A DNA stretch of 64,000 nt from Campylobacter pinnipediorum subsp. caledonicus (GCF_002022005.1 NZ_CP017258.1:682001-746000); one strand, 5' to 3'; counted from the stretch's first letter, positions 30,332 to 39,942 are shown. Notes: generated by a model not told the origin, from the sequence alone. Program-made: numbers and translations.

Positions 30332-32365
30332 ATGCCACTTTCTAGACTAAATCAAGAGCAATATACTGCTGCTACTGCACCTTTTGGTGCGAATTTAGTT
30401 ATAGCTAGTGCGGGAACTGGAAAAACTTCTACTATAGTAGCTAGAATCGCACATCTTTTAAATTTGGGTTGTGAACCGCAAAAGATACTGCTTTTGACTT
30501 TTACAAATAAAGCTGCTACAGAGATGATAGAAAGGTTAAATCGTTATTTTGATAAAAGTATAACTTCATCTATCACATCAGGCACATTTCATTCGGTATC
30601 TTATACCTTACTTAAAAAAATTGGGAAAAATGTAACATTAAAACAGCCAAGTGAGCTAAAAATGCTTCTAAAAAGCATAGTAGAAAAGCGAAAATTTTAT
30701 CATTTAAGCGACATTAAACCATATGGTGGAGCTTATTTGTATGATGTTTATTCACTTTATCAAAACTCATCACAAGATGATAATTTTCACGATTATTTTG
30801 TAGCAAAAAATAGCGAACAAGCTCTTTATGCTGAAATTTATGAAGATATTTTAAAAGAATTTGAATTAGAGAAAGAGAAATTTGGCTATGTTGATTTTAA
30901 TGATTTGCTTATTAAAATGAGAGATGAACTTAAAAATAATATAGATATAAAATATGATGAAATTTTAATAGATGAATATCAAGATACAAATACTCTTCAA
31001 GGGTCTTTAATAGATGCTTTTAATACAAAAAGTTTGTTTTGTGTTGGTGATTTTGATCAAAGTATTTATGCTTTTAATGGGGCAAATATAGAGATCATAG
31101 GTTCTTTTAAAGATCGTTTTAAAGATGCAAATATATATGCTTTAAATGTTAATTATCGCTCAAGCTCTTCTATACTTGCACTTGCAAATAAGGTTATATC
31201 AAACAATCCTAGACTTTACGAAAAAAAGCTGGTTGTGAGTAGGGAAGGTAAGTTTAAAAATCCGACATTGCTTGTTTATAATGAGCTTTTTGACCAATAC
31301 ACAAACATAGCAGATATTATCTCTTTATCGCCTTATGATAGAGAAAATATAGCTATTATTTTTAGAAATAACTCATCAGCAGATGGGATCGAGGTAGCTT
31401 TAAAAGAAAAAGGTGTAAATTCAAAAAGAAAGGGTGGTATTAGCTTTTTTGAAAGTAAAGAGATAAAGTCTTTGATTGATTTGATTGGAATTTATGTAAA
31501 TCCAAAAGATATTATGGCATTTATACATATATTTGAATATGCAAAAGGTATAGGAAATGCTTTGAGTAAGGACATTTTTGATACTTTAATTAAGCTTGGG
31601 CATGGTGATTTGGTAAAAGGGCTTTTAAAACCAGACAGCACTGTGGATATAAAAAGTAAAAAAGTTCGCAATTATCAGCTTGGGCTTTTTGATGACTTTG
31701 ATGATATTTCTGATGTTAATAAATTTAAAAATTTAAACTTTGATAGTGAATTTTTGTCTCATCCGGTTTTAAAAAAAGAAAAATTAAGCGAAGATGGTGC
31801 CAACTTTTTATATGAACTTTTAAATTTATTAAAAAAATTACAAAATTTAAATGATCCATATTTTTTTATAAAACATATACAAAATAGTAAAATTTTCTAT
31901 TTTATAGTTGATGTTTTGTCTACAAAAAGGGCAACTTTAAAAAATGGAAATGTTGATTTGACTCTTAAAGAAGAGATACAAGAAAAGATATTTCAAAAAA
32001 CAAATGTCTTGCTTGAGCTTAGTAAAAAATATAATAATGTTGAAAAATTTTATAATTTTATAACACTTGGTAGTAATGAAATGAGTGAAGGGCAGGGGGT
32101 TAGTTTGCTTAGTGTTCATGCTAGTAAGGGACTTGAGTTTGAACAAGTTTTTGTCGTTGATTTAGCACAAAATAGATTTCCAAATTTGAAATTAATGAGT
32201 ATGGGTGGGAGTTTGGAAGAAGAAAGAAGGTTGTTTTATGTTGCTGTTACTAGGGCAAAAGATGAGCTTTATCTGAGTTATGCGAGATTTGACAAAATGA
32301 AAAAAGTAAACTATCAACCAAGCTGTTTTTTGGTTGAAGCTGGAATGGCAAAAGAAAGTTATTAG
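30332..32365 (+). CDS. UvrD/Rep-family DNA helicase
   Basis: Superfamily 1 3'-5' helicase. Motifs in order over 677 residues: Q motif LNQEQYTAA, Walker A ASAGTGKTSTIV (about residues 27-38), TFTNKAATEM, DEYQDTN, GDFDQSIYAFNGA, NYRSSSSI, and C-terminal LLSVHASKGLEFEQVF and VAVTRAKDELYLSY. Such enzymes act in mismatch/excision repair and clearing of blocked forks; whether it is the UvrD or Rep equivalent cannot be told by eye. TAGGAG precedes the ATG. Confidence 0.93.
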   Translation: MPLSRLNQEQYTAATAPFGANLVIASAGTGKTSTIVARIAHLLNLGCEPQKILLLTFTNKAATEMIERLNRYFDKSITSSITSGTFHSVSYTLLKKIGKNVTLKQPSELKMLLKSIVEKRKFYHLSDIKPYGGAYLYDVYSLYQNSSQDDNFHDYFVAKNSEQALYAEIYEDILKEFELEKEKFGYVDFNDLLIKMRDELKNNIDIKYDEILIDEYQDTNTLQGSLIDAFNTKSLFCVGDFDQSIYAFNGANIEIIGSFKDRFKDANIYALNVNYRSSSSILALANKVISNNPRLYEKKLVVSREGKFKNPTLLVYNELFDQYTNIADIISLSPYDRENIAIIFRNNSSADGIEVALKEKGVNSKRKGGISFFESKEIKSLIDLIGIYVNPKDIMAFIHIFEYAKGIGNALSKDIFDTLIKLGHGDLVKGLLKPDSTVDIKSKKVRNYQLGLFDDFDDISDVNKFKNLNFDSEFLSHPVLKKEKLSEDGANFLYELLNLLKKLQNLNDPYFFIKHIQNSKIFYFIVDVLSTKRATLKNGNVDLTLKEEIQEKIFQKTNVLLELSKKYNNVEKFYNFITLGSNEMSEGQGVSLLSVHASKGLEFEQVFVVDLAQNRFPNLKLMSMGGSLEEERRLFYVAVTRAKDELYLSYARFDKMKKVNYQPSCFLVEAGMAKESY

Positions 32366-33000
32366 ATTTTAATTTTTAGTAATTTATTTTACAAAGTGCT
32401 TAAATATAAAAACGATATTACTAATTTCAACAACCGCTCTTTTTGTGATGGATATTTGTAGCTACAAACAATCTTATTGTTGAAGCCTTGTCGCGTAGAA
32501 GTTTTTTGGGTTAGGATATTTTTATTAAGAAGACAAAGAAATGAAGCAATCATAAAAAGAATACTAGATTGTGAATTTTGTGATTTTAGTTTTAAATTTG
32601 GTTGCTCTCAATATAATAATTTAAATAAACTAAAAAATAGATAAAAAATAATTTCCACCAAAGTTTGTATATACCAATGATGTATTTCCTAAAGACTTTA
32701 TGTCAAAATAATGGAGTTGTATAACAAAAAGCTAAATTTCTAAGACTTAATGTTCTTTAAAATATTGGTAATATAGTAGCTTTAAAATTTTTTATCAAGA
32801 GTTATAAACATTGTAATTGCTAAATCTTTCTAAACACTTGCGTTTAACAACGAGTTGTTTGTATTTTACATTAAACAATTTAAAAGAATAATTTTAAAAC
32901 ATGAAGCTTTTATAAATATCAATAGAAGTTTATGCAGGTATTATATAGATAAAAGAATATTAATAAATTTATTTTTTAGAGAAATTTTTATATAAATAAT
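32366..33000 (+). pseudogene. Intergenic stretch with decayed coding fragments
   Basis: No intact gene is seen. Several plus-strand pieces read like protein but are broken by stops or frame changes: a signal-like KTILLISTTALFVM near 32409-32452; LLRRQRNEAIIKRIL then CEFCDFSFKFGCS near 32520-32610; PPKFVYTNDVFPKDFMSK near 32657-32713; and a 53-codon frame without a start, 32834-32995, containing FININRSLCRYYIDKRI. They may be remains of one or more lost genes. I could not identify a parent family. Confidence 0.4.
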
Positions 33001-33009
33001 TAAATTATT

Positions 33010-33028
33010 AGGGGTGGTGTCCACCCCT
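33010..33028 (-). terminator. Hairpin after dnaK
   Basis: AGGGGTGG and CCACCCCT form a strong GC-rich 8-bp stem with a 3-base loop, 14 bases beyond the dnaK stop. The following sequence on the minus strand is AT-rich (AATAATTTAATT) rather than a pure T run. Confidence 0.7.
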
Positions 33029-33041
33029 TCAAAAAAGTATC

Positions 33042-34913
33042 TTACTCAACTTCGGCGTCTATAACGTCATCATCTTTTTTCTTAGAATTTGCTTCGTTTG
33101 CATCGCCTTCTTTTTTATACATAGCTTCAGCAAGTTTATGACTAGCGGCACTTAAATCTTTTACCTTAGCATCTATTTGCTCTTTTGTAGAGTTTTGATC
33201 TTTAAGAGTCTCTTTTAACTCATCTAGAGCTTTTTGTATATTATTTCTGTCTTCTTCCGGTACTTTTTCACCAAGCTCATCCATGCTTTTTTGTGTTTGA
33301 TGAACTAATGCATCAGCTTGATTTCTAGCCTCTACAGCTTCTTTTCTTTTATTGTCTTCTTCTTTGTGAAGCTCTGCCTCTTTTACCATCTTGTTAATCT
33401 CTTCATCACTTAAGCCGCTTGAGCCAGATATTGTGATATTTTGAGCTTTTCCGGTAGCTTTATCTTTAGCTGAAACAGTAAGTATACCATTGGCATCTAT
33501 GTCAAACTCAACTTCTATTTGAGGAACTCCACGAGGTGCAGCTGGTATTCCTTCAAGGTTAAATTGTCCTAAAGATTTATTATCTCTTGCAAACTCACGC
33601 TCACCTTGTATTACGTTGATTGTAACAGCACTTTGATTATCTTCAGCTGTTGAGAATACTTGGTTTTTCTTAGTAGGTATTGTTGTGCCTTTTTCTATTA
33701 TTTTAGACATAACTCCACCAAGTGTTTCTATACCAAGGCTAAGTGGTGTAACATCAAGAAGCAATACATCTTTAACATCGCCTTTTATAACAGCACCTTG
33801 GATAGAAGCACCTATAGATACTACTTCATCAGGATTTACGCTTTTATTTAGCTCTTTACCAAATGCTTTTTTAACCTCTTCTTGAACAAGTGGAACCCTT
33901 GTAGAACCACCAACCATTACGATCTCTTTTACTTCGTTTTTACTTAGTCCAGCATCTTTTATAACTTCATTTATTTTTGTTATTGTTTCAGCTACTAAAG
34001 ATTCTATCATTCCTTCAAATTTAGCACGGCTTAAAGTTTTTACAAGGTGTTTTGGACCACTTGCATCTGCTGTAATAAACGGAAGATTTATATTTGTTTC
34101 TGATGCAGAACTTAACTCTTTTTTAGCATTTTCAGCAGCTTCTTTTAAACGTTGAGAAGCCATTACATCACCTTTTAAATCTATTCCGGTTTCAGATTTA
34201 AACTCATTTGCAAGCCAGTCAATTATAAGGTTGTCAAAGTCATCACCACCTAAAAATGCATTACCACCAGTAGCTAGAACTTCTACAACATTGTCGCCAG
34301 TTTCCAAAACAGTAACGTCAAATGTACCACCACCAAGGTCATAAACCAATATCTTTTCAGCTTCTTTTTTATCTAAACCATAAGAAAGAGCAGCTGCTGT
34401 TGGTTCATTTATAATACGTAAAACATTTAATCCAGCTATTGTTCCAGCTTCTTTTGTAGCTTTTCTTTGGCTATCGTTAAAGTAAGCAGGCACAGTAATA
34501 ACAGCATCAACAACTTTTTCACCTAAAAATGCTTCAGCATCTTCTTTTAGTTTCATTAAAACTTTTGCAGAAATTTCTTGTGGCGTATAAACTTTGCCAG
34601 AAATTTCAATAGCGCATGCGCCATTTCTATCAACTACGTGATAAGGAAGTCTGTTTTTTGCTTCTTTTGCTGCATCTTCATTGCTCATAAGTCCCATAAT
34701 ACGCTTTATAGAATAAATAGTTTTTTCAGGGTTTGTTACAGCTTGACGTTTTGCAACATCACCAACTAATACATCGCCTTTATCTGTAAAAGCTACCACT
34801 GAAGGAGTTGTGTTTTTTCCCTCCTTATTTGGTATAACCTTACTTTCTCCACGTTCAAAAACGCTAACACAAGAGTTTGTTGTTCCTAAGTCTATTCCTA
34901 TAACTTTTGACAT
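33042..34913 (-). CDS. dnaK: Chaperone DnaK (Hsp70)
   Basis: DnaK is the central ATP-driven chaperone, working with GrpE (next gene) and DnaJ. 623 residues: [15 protein letters not shown] at the N-terminus, [42 protein letters not shown], the linker [18 protein letters not shown] and a C-terminal acidic tail ending in EVE. It is the last gene of hrcA-grpE-dnaK. Confidence 0.98.
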   Translation of the reverse strand: MSKVIGIDLGTTNSCVSVFERGESKVIPNKEGKNTTPSVVAFTDKGDVLVGDVAKRQAVTNPEKTIYSIKRIMGLMSNEDAAKEAKNRLPYHVVDRNGACAIEISGKVYTPQEISAKVLMKLKEDAEAFLGEKVVDAVITVPAYFNDSQRKATKEAGTIAGLNVLRIINEPTAAALSYGLDKKEAEKILVYDLGGGTFDVTVLETGDNVVEVLATGGNAFLGGDDFDNLIIDWLANEFKSETGIDLKGDVMASQRLKEAAENAKKELSSASETNINLPFITADASGPKHLVKTLSRAKFEGMIESLVAETITKINEVIKDAGLSKNEVKEIVMVGGSTRVPLVQEEVKKAFGKELNKSVNPDEVVSIGASIQGAVIKGDVKDVLLLDVTPLSLGIETLGGVMSKIIEKGTTIPTKKNQVFSTAEDNQSAVTINVIQGEREFARDNKSLGQFNLEGIPAAPRGVPQIEVEFDIDANGILTVSAKDKATGKAQNITISGSSGLSDEEINKMVKEAELHKEEDNKRKEAVEARNQADALVHQTQKSMDELGEKVPEEDRNNIQKALDELKETLKDQNSTKEQIDAKVKDLSAASHKLAEAMYKKEGDANEANSKKKDDDVIDAEVE

Positions 34914-34948
34914 GTTCTTTCCTTTTTATTAAATTTTTATTTTCTAAA

Positions 34949-35503
34949 TTAATTTGCGATACTAACCATTGCTGGTCTTAAAACCCTACCGTTTATAGTA
35001 TATCCTACTTGCATAACTTGCACTATTTGTCCACTTGTGTGATTTTCGCTATCTACTCTTAATACAGCGTTATGCACATTTGGATCAAAATCTATATCAG
35101 TTTGTATCTCTTTTATACCGTGCTTTTCAAAGCATTTTTTAAACTCATCTAACGTTAAAAGCACACCTTCTTTTATCTTTTTTGCAAATTCATCTTCTGA
35201 CGCATCAAAATTTACAGCCATAAGCATAGCATCTATGACGGGCAAAAGATCTCTTGCAAATTTCTCATTTGCATAGCTTGCTATCCCTTCTTTTTCTTTT
35301 TCAAAACGCTTTTTCATGTTTTCAAAATCAGCATTAGCTCTATAATACTTATTTGTTAATTCACTAAGTTCTTTTTCTAATTCTAAAACTTTTGAAAACT
35401 CTTCTTGTGATAGATTGTTTAAGTCAATATTATCACTAGTTAATTCCTCGTTTTCAGTTACATTTTCTAAATTATTTTCTTCTTGTTTTATATCTTCGCT
35501 CAT
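34949..35503 (-). CDS. grpE: Nucleotide exchange factor GrpE
   Basis: GrpE dimers release ADP from DnaK. 184 residues: an acidic, Asn/Glu-rich N-terminus, a long helix (ELEKELSELTNKYYRANADFE), then KRFEKEKEG and the C-terminal beta domain ending VGYTINGRVLRPAMVSI. The ATG overlaps the hrcA stop by 4 bases. Confidence 0.96.
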   Translation of the reverse strand: MSEDIKQEENNLENVTENEELTSDNIDLNNLSQEEFSKVLELEKELSELTNKYYRANADFENMKKRFEKEKEGIASYANEKFARDLLPVIDAMLMAVNFDASEDEFAKKIKEGVLLTLDEFKKCFEKHGIKEIQTDIDFDPNVHNAVLRVDSENHTSGQIVQVMQVGYTINGRVLRPAMVSIAN

Positions 35504-36300
35504 GCTACTTCCTTTATGTTATTTAAAAATCTAATATAGTTAGCATATACGCTTCCGCTACATACCATTATAGAGTCTTCTCCTTTGTAATTTGCTGCCA
35601 ATTTTAAACCCATAAAACCATCTTCAAATAATGGAGAAAAAGTTAATTTTTTCTTCATAAAATTTTCAAAACTTGGCTCTAAAATAGATTTTATTTTTTT
35701 ATTTTCAAACATCTTCAAAGCCAAAATTTCATTTTCTTGAAAATAGATTTTTGTTCTTTTAAGCTCTCTTATTTTGCTTCTAAGTTCGCTTAAACCAACT
35801 TGGGATGATACTAATTCAAGCTTGTTTAAACTAACTCCTATTAAATTAGATAAGAATTTTTCAACCCTTATATCATATTTTAAAACTATCTCATCTTTTG
35901 TGAAATTAAGCACTAAAAATCTACTATCAACATTTAAAATTTCTTCTAAATTTTGATCGAGATTTCCAAAAATCATGCAATAAAGCTCATGCTTATCACA
36001 CAAAAATTTTAAAATATTTTCATCATTTATAACAATTTCATCTGAAAAGTCATAGAAAAAATCATTCCAATATTTTTGCATAGCATTTACAGTAGGTATT
36101 CTTCCGCCACTTATATGAAGTTGCATTATTTCGCCTTCATCAGATAGCTTTTTAAAATATACTCTAATGGTAGATGCTGAGATATTCATATCCATGCGAG
36201 AGCCTAACTCATTAGAACCTATTGGAATGTTTTGTTCGATATAGGCATCTATGATTGAGTTAAGTATTATATCTCTTTTGCTTATTTTATTTGATTTCAT
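35500..36300 (-). CDS. hrcA: Heat-inducible transcription repressor HrcA
   Basis: HrcA represses its operon by binding CIRCE. The 266 residues begin with a winged helix (RDIILNSIIDAYIEQNIPIGSNEL, then SASTIRVYFKKLSDEGEI) and continue into the dimerisation/GAF-like region; it is shorter than the roughly 340 residues of Firmicute HrcA, as in other Campylobacterota. A CIRCE-type element lies 8 bases upstream of the ATG, so autoregulation is expected. Confidence 0.94.
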   Translation of the reverse strand: MKSNKISKRDIILNSIIDAYIEQNIPIGSNELGSRMDMNISASTIRVYFKKLSDEGEIMQLHISGGRIPTVNAMQKYWNDFFYDFSDEIVINDENILKFLCDKHELYCMIFGNLDQNLEEILNVDSRFLVLNFTKDEIVLKYDIRVEKFLSNLIGVSLNKLELVSSQVGLSELRSKIRELKRTKIYFQENEILALKMFENKKIKSILEPSFENFMKKKLTFSPLFEDGFMGLKLAANYKGEDSIMVCSGSVYANYIRFLNNIKEVA

Positions 36301-36307
36301 CTATTAA

Positions 36308-36334
36308 TTAGCACTCTTTCATTTAAATTGCTAA
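36308..36334 (-). promoter_or_regulatory. CIRCE operator (imperfect)
   Basis: TTAGCACTC (36308-36316), nine bases, then AATTGCTAA (36326-36334). The first arm matches the CIRCE consensus exactly; the second matches GAGTGCTAA at 7 of 9 positions. Placed between the -10 box and the hrcA start, as expected for HrcA repression of hrcA-grpE-dnaK. Confidence 0.9.
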
Positions 36335-36338
36335 GTGA

Positions 36339-36368
36339 ATTATACAATATTGAGTATATTATTGTCAA
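36339..36368 (-). promoter_or_regulatory. Consensus sigma70 promoter of hrcA-grpE-dnaK
   Basis: On the minus strand TTGACA (36363-36368) and TATAAT (36339-36344), both perfect, are separated by 18 bases and lead straight into the CIRCE element. A recognisable -35 is unusual for Campylobacter and suggests a strong promoter held down by HrcA. Confidence 0.85.
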
Positions 36369-36477
36369 GTGTTAAATTTAATTATTTTAATTTATTTTAC
36401 TTTAGTCTTATTAGCTAAAGTTTTATTATATAAAATAAGTCATATTTGATATAAATATACTACATATTGTATAAAAC

Positions 36478-36493
36478 ATATTAAATTTAATAT
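36478..36493. promoter_or_regulatory. 16-bp palindrome in the HTH gene upstream region
   Basis: ATATTAAATTTAATAT is a perfect inverted repeat, with a second smaller one, GCATTTAATGC, at 36513-36523, and a repeated AATATTTAATA nearer the gene. The region 36370-36586 is otherwise non-coding AT-rich DNA. These may be operator sites for the adjacent HTH protein; AT richness makes chance palindromes likely. Confidence 0.35.
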
Positions 36494-36574
36494 ATTTATA
36501 TATATTTATAGTGCATTTAATGCTTAATATATAATTTTTTATATTTTTTAATGAATATTTAATACAATATTTAA

Positions 36575-36580
36575 TATAAT
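36575..36580 (+). promoter_or_regulatory. -10 box placing transcription start at the HTH gene ATG
   Basis: TATAAT at 36575-36580 is followed by only six bases before ATG 36587, so the expected start of transcription falls on or next to the A of the start codon. No Shine-Dalgarno sequence is present. Confidence 0.6.
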
Positions 36581-36586
36581 ACTCGA

Positions 36587-36832
36587 ATGATTGAAACAAA
36601 TGATATTTTTAATTTACTTCACAATGCTGTTGAGTCTAAAAATTTGGGAAAGAAAATTTCTCAAAATGAAATGGCAAAAAGTCTTGGAATTCCTATGCGA
36701 ACTTATCAGGACTGGAGACTTGGAAGAACAAAGCCTCAAGCTGCAGCTGTTGTTTGTAAAATGCTTTGCGAGCTTGATGATGAAGAAGTATTATTTGTTT
36801 TAAAAAAGATAAAAAAATTAGCTGGAGCATAA
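36587..36832 (+). CDS. Small XRE-type helix-turn-helix protein
   Basis: The 81-residue protein carries a helix-turn-helix of the XRE/Cro type (KISQNEMAKSLGIPMRTYQDW, followed by GRTKPQ; about residues 23-50) and a short C-terminal helix. It has no ribosome site and a -10 box six bases upstream, suggesting a leaderless message. A 54-codon ORF starts 3 bases after its stop. It is likely a DNA-binding regulator of unknown targets. It sits between divergent hrcA and convergent murG. Confidence 0.8.
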   Translation: MIETNDIFNLLHNAVESKNLGKKISQNEMAKSLGIPMRTYQDWRLGRTKPQAAAVVCKMLCELDDEEVLFVLKKIKKLAGA

Positions 36833-36835
36833 TTT

Positions 36836-37000
36836 ATGGATAAAATTACAAACAAAGAGCGTAGAGAGTTAGAGAGTGTATTTGCTTGTATATGCAGTAA
36901 AAAAGAGTCTAGATTTGTTTGTTTTTATAGAGAATTTTATGCTTTCACAACGTATAGATTAAAAAGAATAAAGGTTAGATTTAGATCAAAAAAGTGCTAA
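36836..37000 (+). CDS. Small basic protein of 54 residues downstream of the HTH gene
   Basis: ATG 36836 follows the HTH stop by 3 bases. The product begins MDKITNKERRELESVFACI and is basic, with 4 Cys (CIC near residue 18-20, C29, C54) and many Arg/Lys/Phe/Tyr residues in the second half. I do not recognise a family. The tight spacing suggests translational coupling with the HTH gene. Short length keeps some doubt, but codon use looks like its neighbours. Confidence 0.6.
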   Translation: MDKITNKERRELESVFACICSKKESRFVCFYREFYAFTTYRLKRIKVRFRSKKC

Positions 37001-37024
37001 ATGAGTTAAAATCAATCATTTAGC
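36996..37024 (-). terminator. Terminator shared by convergent ends of murG and the 54-codon ORF
   Basis: GCTAAATGA (36996-37004) pairs perfectly with TCATTTAGC (37016-37024). On the minus strand the hairpin is followed by ACTTTTTTG, so it works as a terminator for the murG transcript. Both stop codons lie inside the structure. Confidence 0.7.
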
Positions 37025-38043
37025 TTAGAGATAATATCTTTTATAATCTCATCTGTATTATCTTGATGTATTAAATTAGATAAAAGTTCAGATGTATTTT
37101 TTATATCGTATTCTTCAATCATTTTTAGAATTTCTTTATCATTTGCGCTATTTTTTATCTGTGTTGATATTTTTGCCAGATTTTTGTCTTGTAAAAATTT
37201 AGCATTGTGGTATTGATGGTTTTTTGCTGCATGTGGAAAAGGTATAAAAATACAAGGCAATGCATTTGCTATAAGCTCCCATAAAGAACTAGCTCCAGAT
37301 CTTGTTATAGCCAAATCTGCTTTTTGCATTTTTTTTTCTATATTGTTGCAAAAGTCAAAAAGTTCTAGTTCTTGTTCTGTAAAGCCTAGCTCTTTGTATT
37401 GATTGTTTAATATTTGAAGTGAATCTTTACCACATTGATGTATGATGTTTATATTTTTTTCTTTTAAAATAGGTGCTATTTTGATAGCAAGTTCATTTAT
37501 AGCTTTTGCACCCTGAGAACCACCTAAAAAAAGTATAGTTTTTAGATTACTTCTAACTCTTTGTGTTTGGAAAAATTTATCACTTACAGGATAAGCAAAT
37601 GGATGTTTTTCATATGAACTATAAAACTGTTTTGCAAAAGGTTTGAGCATATAATTTAGTTTACCAATGATCGCATTTTGTTCATGTATAAAAATTGGTA
37701 TATTTGATAAAATCGCTGCCAAAGATGCTGGTGCTGCGGAGTATCCACCAACACTAATTACAGCTTTTATATTGTTTTGTTTAAATATTTTTTTGCATTC
37801 AAACGATAGCTTTATGATATTTAAAAATGATTTTAGCTTGTTTAATCCTTTTTTGTTAACAACACCAGAGCTTTGTAAAAAGTATTTCTTATTAAAATTT
37901 GTATCATTTTCAAACCACATTTTATCTTGACCATTGGTTGAGCCTATAAAAATAGTTTGCTTGTTGTGTTGTTTTAATTGATGACAAAAGCTTCTAGCTA
38001 TCGCTAAATGTCCGCCTGTTCCTCCGCCTGTTATTGCTATCAT
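37012..38043 (-). CDS. murG: Lipid II synthase MurG
   Basis: MurG transfers GlcNAc from UDP-GlcNAc to lipid I at the inner face of the membrane. 343 residues (GT28): the G-loop ITGGGTGGHLAIA at the N-terminus, SVGGYSAAPASLAA, IFIHEQNAIIGKLN, LFLGGSQGAKAINE and AITRSGASSLWELI. The ATG overlaps the ftsW stop by 4 bases, forming a cell-wall pair. Confidence 0.96.
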   Translation of the reverse strand: MIAITGGGTGGHLAIARSFCHQLKQHNKQTIFIGSTNGQDKMWFENDTNFNKKYFLQSSGVVNKKGLNKLKSFLNIIKLSFECKKIFKQNNIKAVISVGGYSAAPASLAAILSNIPIFIHEQNAIIGKLNYMLKPFAKQFYSSYEKHPFAYPVSDKFFQTQRVRSNLKTILFLGGSQGAKAINELAIKIAPILKEKNINIIHQCGKDSLQILNNQYKELGFTEQELELFDFCNNIEKKMQKADLAITRSGASSLWELIANALPCIFIPFPHAAKNHQYHNAKFLQDKNLAKISTQIKNSANDKEILKMIEEYDIKNTSELLSNLIHQDNTDEIIKDIISKLND

Positions 38044-39200
38044 TGTTTTACCTTTTTACTTACCATCAAAACCATACCTATGCTTATACATACTGCTAAA
38101 ACAGAGCTTCCGCCATAACTTAAAAATGGAACAGCTAGACCCTTTATTGGGACTAATGAGTTTATTCCGTAACTATTTATCAAAAATGAAAAAGATATCA
38201 AAAGTCCAATTCCAAGTGAAAATAGATGATAAACTTTGTTCTCACTTCTTGAAGATATCCTAAAAATTCTAAAAAGCAAAAATGAAAAAAGTATAACTAT
38301 CACACTTATGCCCACAAATCCAACCTCTTCAGCTATACCAGCAAGAACAAAGTCAGTATGAACTTCGCTTAAAAACCCAAGCTTTATAACTCCAGCCCCT
38401 AAGCCTTCACCAAATATTTCTCCATGTTTTATTGCATTTAAAGAGTGTCCTACTTGGTATGGTTCTGGTGCATTATCTACTCTTAATACATCTGCTATTT
38501 GGTGTGGAAAAAATGACAAAATCATATCTTGTATGCTTCCCCACCAAGATTTTATTCTTAAAATTCTATGATCGGAGCTAAATATTATGATTATCGCAGC
38601 CAATGTTGCTGCTAATATTCCTATGCCAAAAAATTTTTTACTTGTTCCAGCAAAAAGTGCCATTATTATAAGTGTTAGTGCAAGAACAACTACTTGTCCT
38701 AAATCGTTTTGCAAAACAGCTATAAGATATATAATGATCATAAATAAAAATAAATATGGTGCTAGGATTTTCAACTCATCAACTAATCTTTTTTTTGAAT
38801 TATCTATTTTTCTACTAAAACTCCAAGCTAAGAAATATACAAATCCTATTTTAAAAAACTCAACCGGTGCTAAAGAAAATCCAGGAAGTCTTATCCATCT
38901 TCTAGCGCCTCCAGCCTCTGTTACAAGAGAGCTTGGTAATACATACATTAATCCCATTATTAGTGTGCATGATATAAATAGACCAAAACCTATCCATATG
39001 AGAAATTTATCTGGATTTAGTCTAGAAATTCCCCACATCATAGCTATGCCTATCAAGGCTACAATAAATTGTCTTATAAAAAAATGATACTCGCTATAAT
39101 TAAATGATAAAACCGTAAAAACAGATAAAGAAAGAGAAAATACTACGCCGATTATAAGTAACGAAACACTTAAAAAAAATAGAATTTTATCAGCACTCAA
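38040..39200 (-). CDS. ftsW: Peptidoglycan glycosyltransferase FtsW
   Basis: SEDS-family polymerase with about ten transmembrane helices over 386 residues. Visible family motifs: GGARRWIRLPGFSLAPVEFFKIG, LQNDLGQVVV and the C-terminal GLAVPFLSYGGSSVLA. The neighbour murG makes its substrate lipid II, which favours FtsW over RodA, though sequence by eye does not exclude RodA. Confidence 0.9.
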   Translation of the reverse strand: MSADKILFFLSVSLLIIGVVFSLSLSVFTVLSFNYSEYHFFIRQFIVALIGIAMMWGISRLNPDKFLIWIGFGLFISCTLIMGLMYVLPSSLVTEAGGARRWIRLPGFSLAPVEFFKIGFVYFLAWSFSRKIDNSKKRLVDELKILAPYLFLFMIIIYLIAVLQNDLGQVVVLALTLIIMALFAGTSKKFFGIGILAATLAAIIIIFSSDHRILRIKSWWGSIQDMILSFFPHQIADVLRVDNAPEPYQVGHSLNAIKHGEIFGEGLGAGVIKLGFLSEVHTDFVLAGIAEEVGFVGISVIVILFSFLLFRIFRISSRSENKVYHLFSLGIGLLISFSFLINSYGINSLVPIKGLAVPFLSYGGSSVLAVCISIGMVLMVSKKVKQ

Positions 39201-39292
39201 AATATTTCTCCGCTTTTATATAAATAGCCTATTATTTTATTTAAAACTATCTTATAAAGGTTTGAATTTTATATCTTAATAAACTCTTTGAA

Positions 39293-39935
39293 TTATATGT
39301 CATTATTTGGGTTTGTGTGTTTGTAAAATAAATTTGACATACTTTGATTTTTAAACATATCCCGGCTAAATACAACGTTTTCACATTTAAGATCTTATGA
39401 ATGCTCATATATAAAATCAGCAAAAATATGCCAAACTTTTAATACAACCAAAGCTGATATTGTGTGTTATTGTACCAGCTATTTTAAAATTCATCATAGA
39501 TTTTTAAAATTTATACAATTAAATTCATTTTTGATTGCTTTGTATTAAATCTAACTCATTTTTTTTAATACTAAAATCATCAGCATTTTCTATGAGTTTT
39601 TACCAGCTTTATAAAAATCATTTTCTAGTTTAAGTATTATTTCTATGATATAAAATAAGTTAAATATGCCTAAAATAAGATCAATATCTCCAGTTAATAG
39701 AGTATATTTTTTTTGAAATTTTACATAAAGACTTGTTTTTTAGTGTTAAAAATTATGTTTTTTTGGTTTAACACCTAAAATTGGTGTAACTTGTTGTAAG
39801 GTGCATATTAAAAAATCATCAGTGGTTTTTACATAATAAAAATATTCGCATTTTGATAGTTTTTGCCAAACATAGCATTAGTTTTTATTGATATGATTGG
39901 CTTTTGAAGCTTATAAAAACTACTTAAAATTGTTT
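39293..39935 (-). pseudogene. Decayed gene remnant between ftsW and thiF
   Basis: About 740 bases here lack an intact gene. On the minus strand consecutive protein-like pieces appear in shifting frames: ISIKTNAMFGKNYQNANIFI, FLICTLQQVTPILGVKPKK, LTGDIDLILGIFNLFYIIE plus ILKLENDFYKAGKNS, LIENADDFSIKKNELDL, and a C-terminal-like DLKCENVVFSRDMFKNQ to a stop at 39293. They read like one protein broken by several indels. I could not name the parent family. Confidence 0.45.
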
Positions 39936-39942
39936 AATGATT

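Noticed and set aside
32491-32511. SRRSFLG resembling a twin-arginine signal
   Set aside because: It is followed at once by a stop and no downstream exported protein remains; kept only as a fragment in the decayed region.
33685-33885. Open frame on the plus strand opposite dnaK
   Set aside because: It is a shadow of dnaK codon use with no ribosome site and no recognisable domain; same for other antisense frames inside housekeeping genes.
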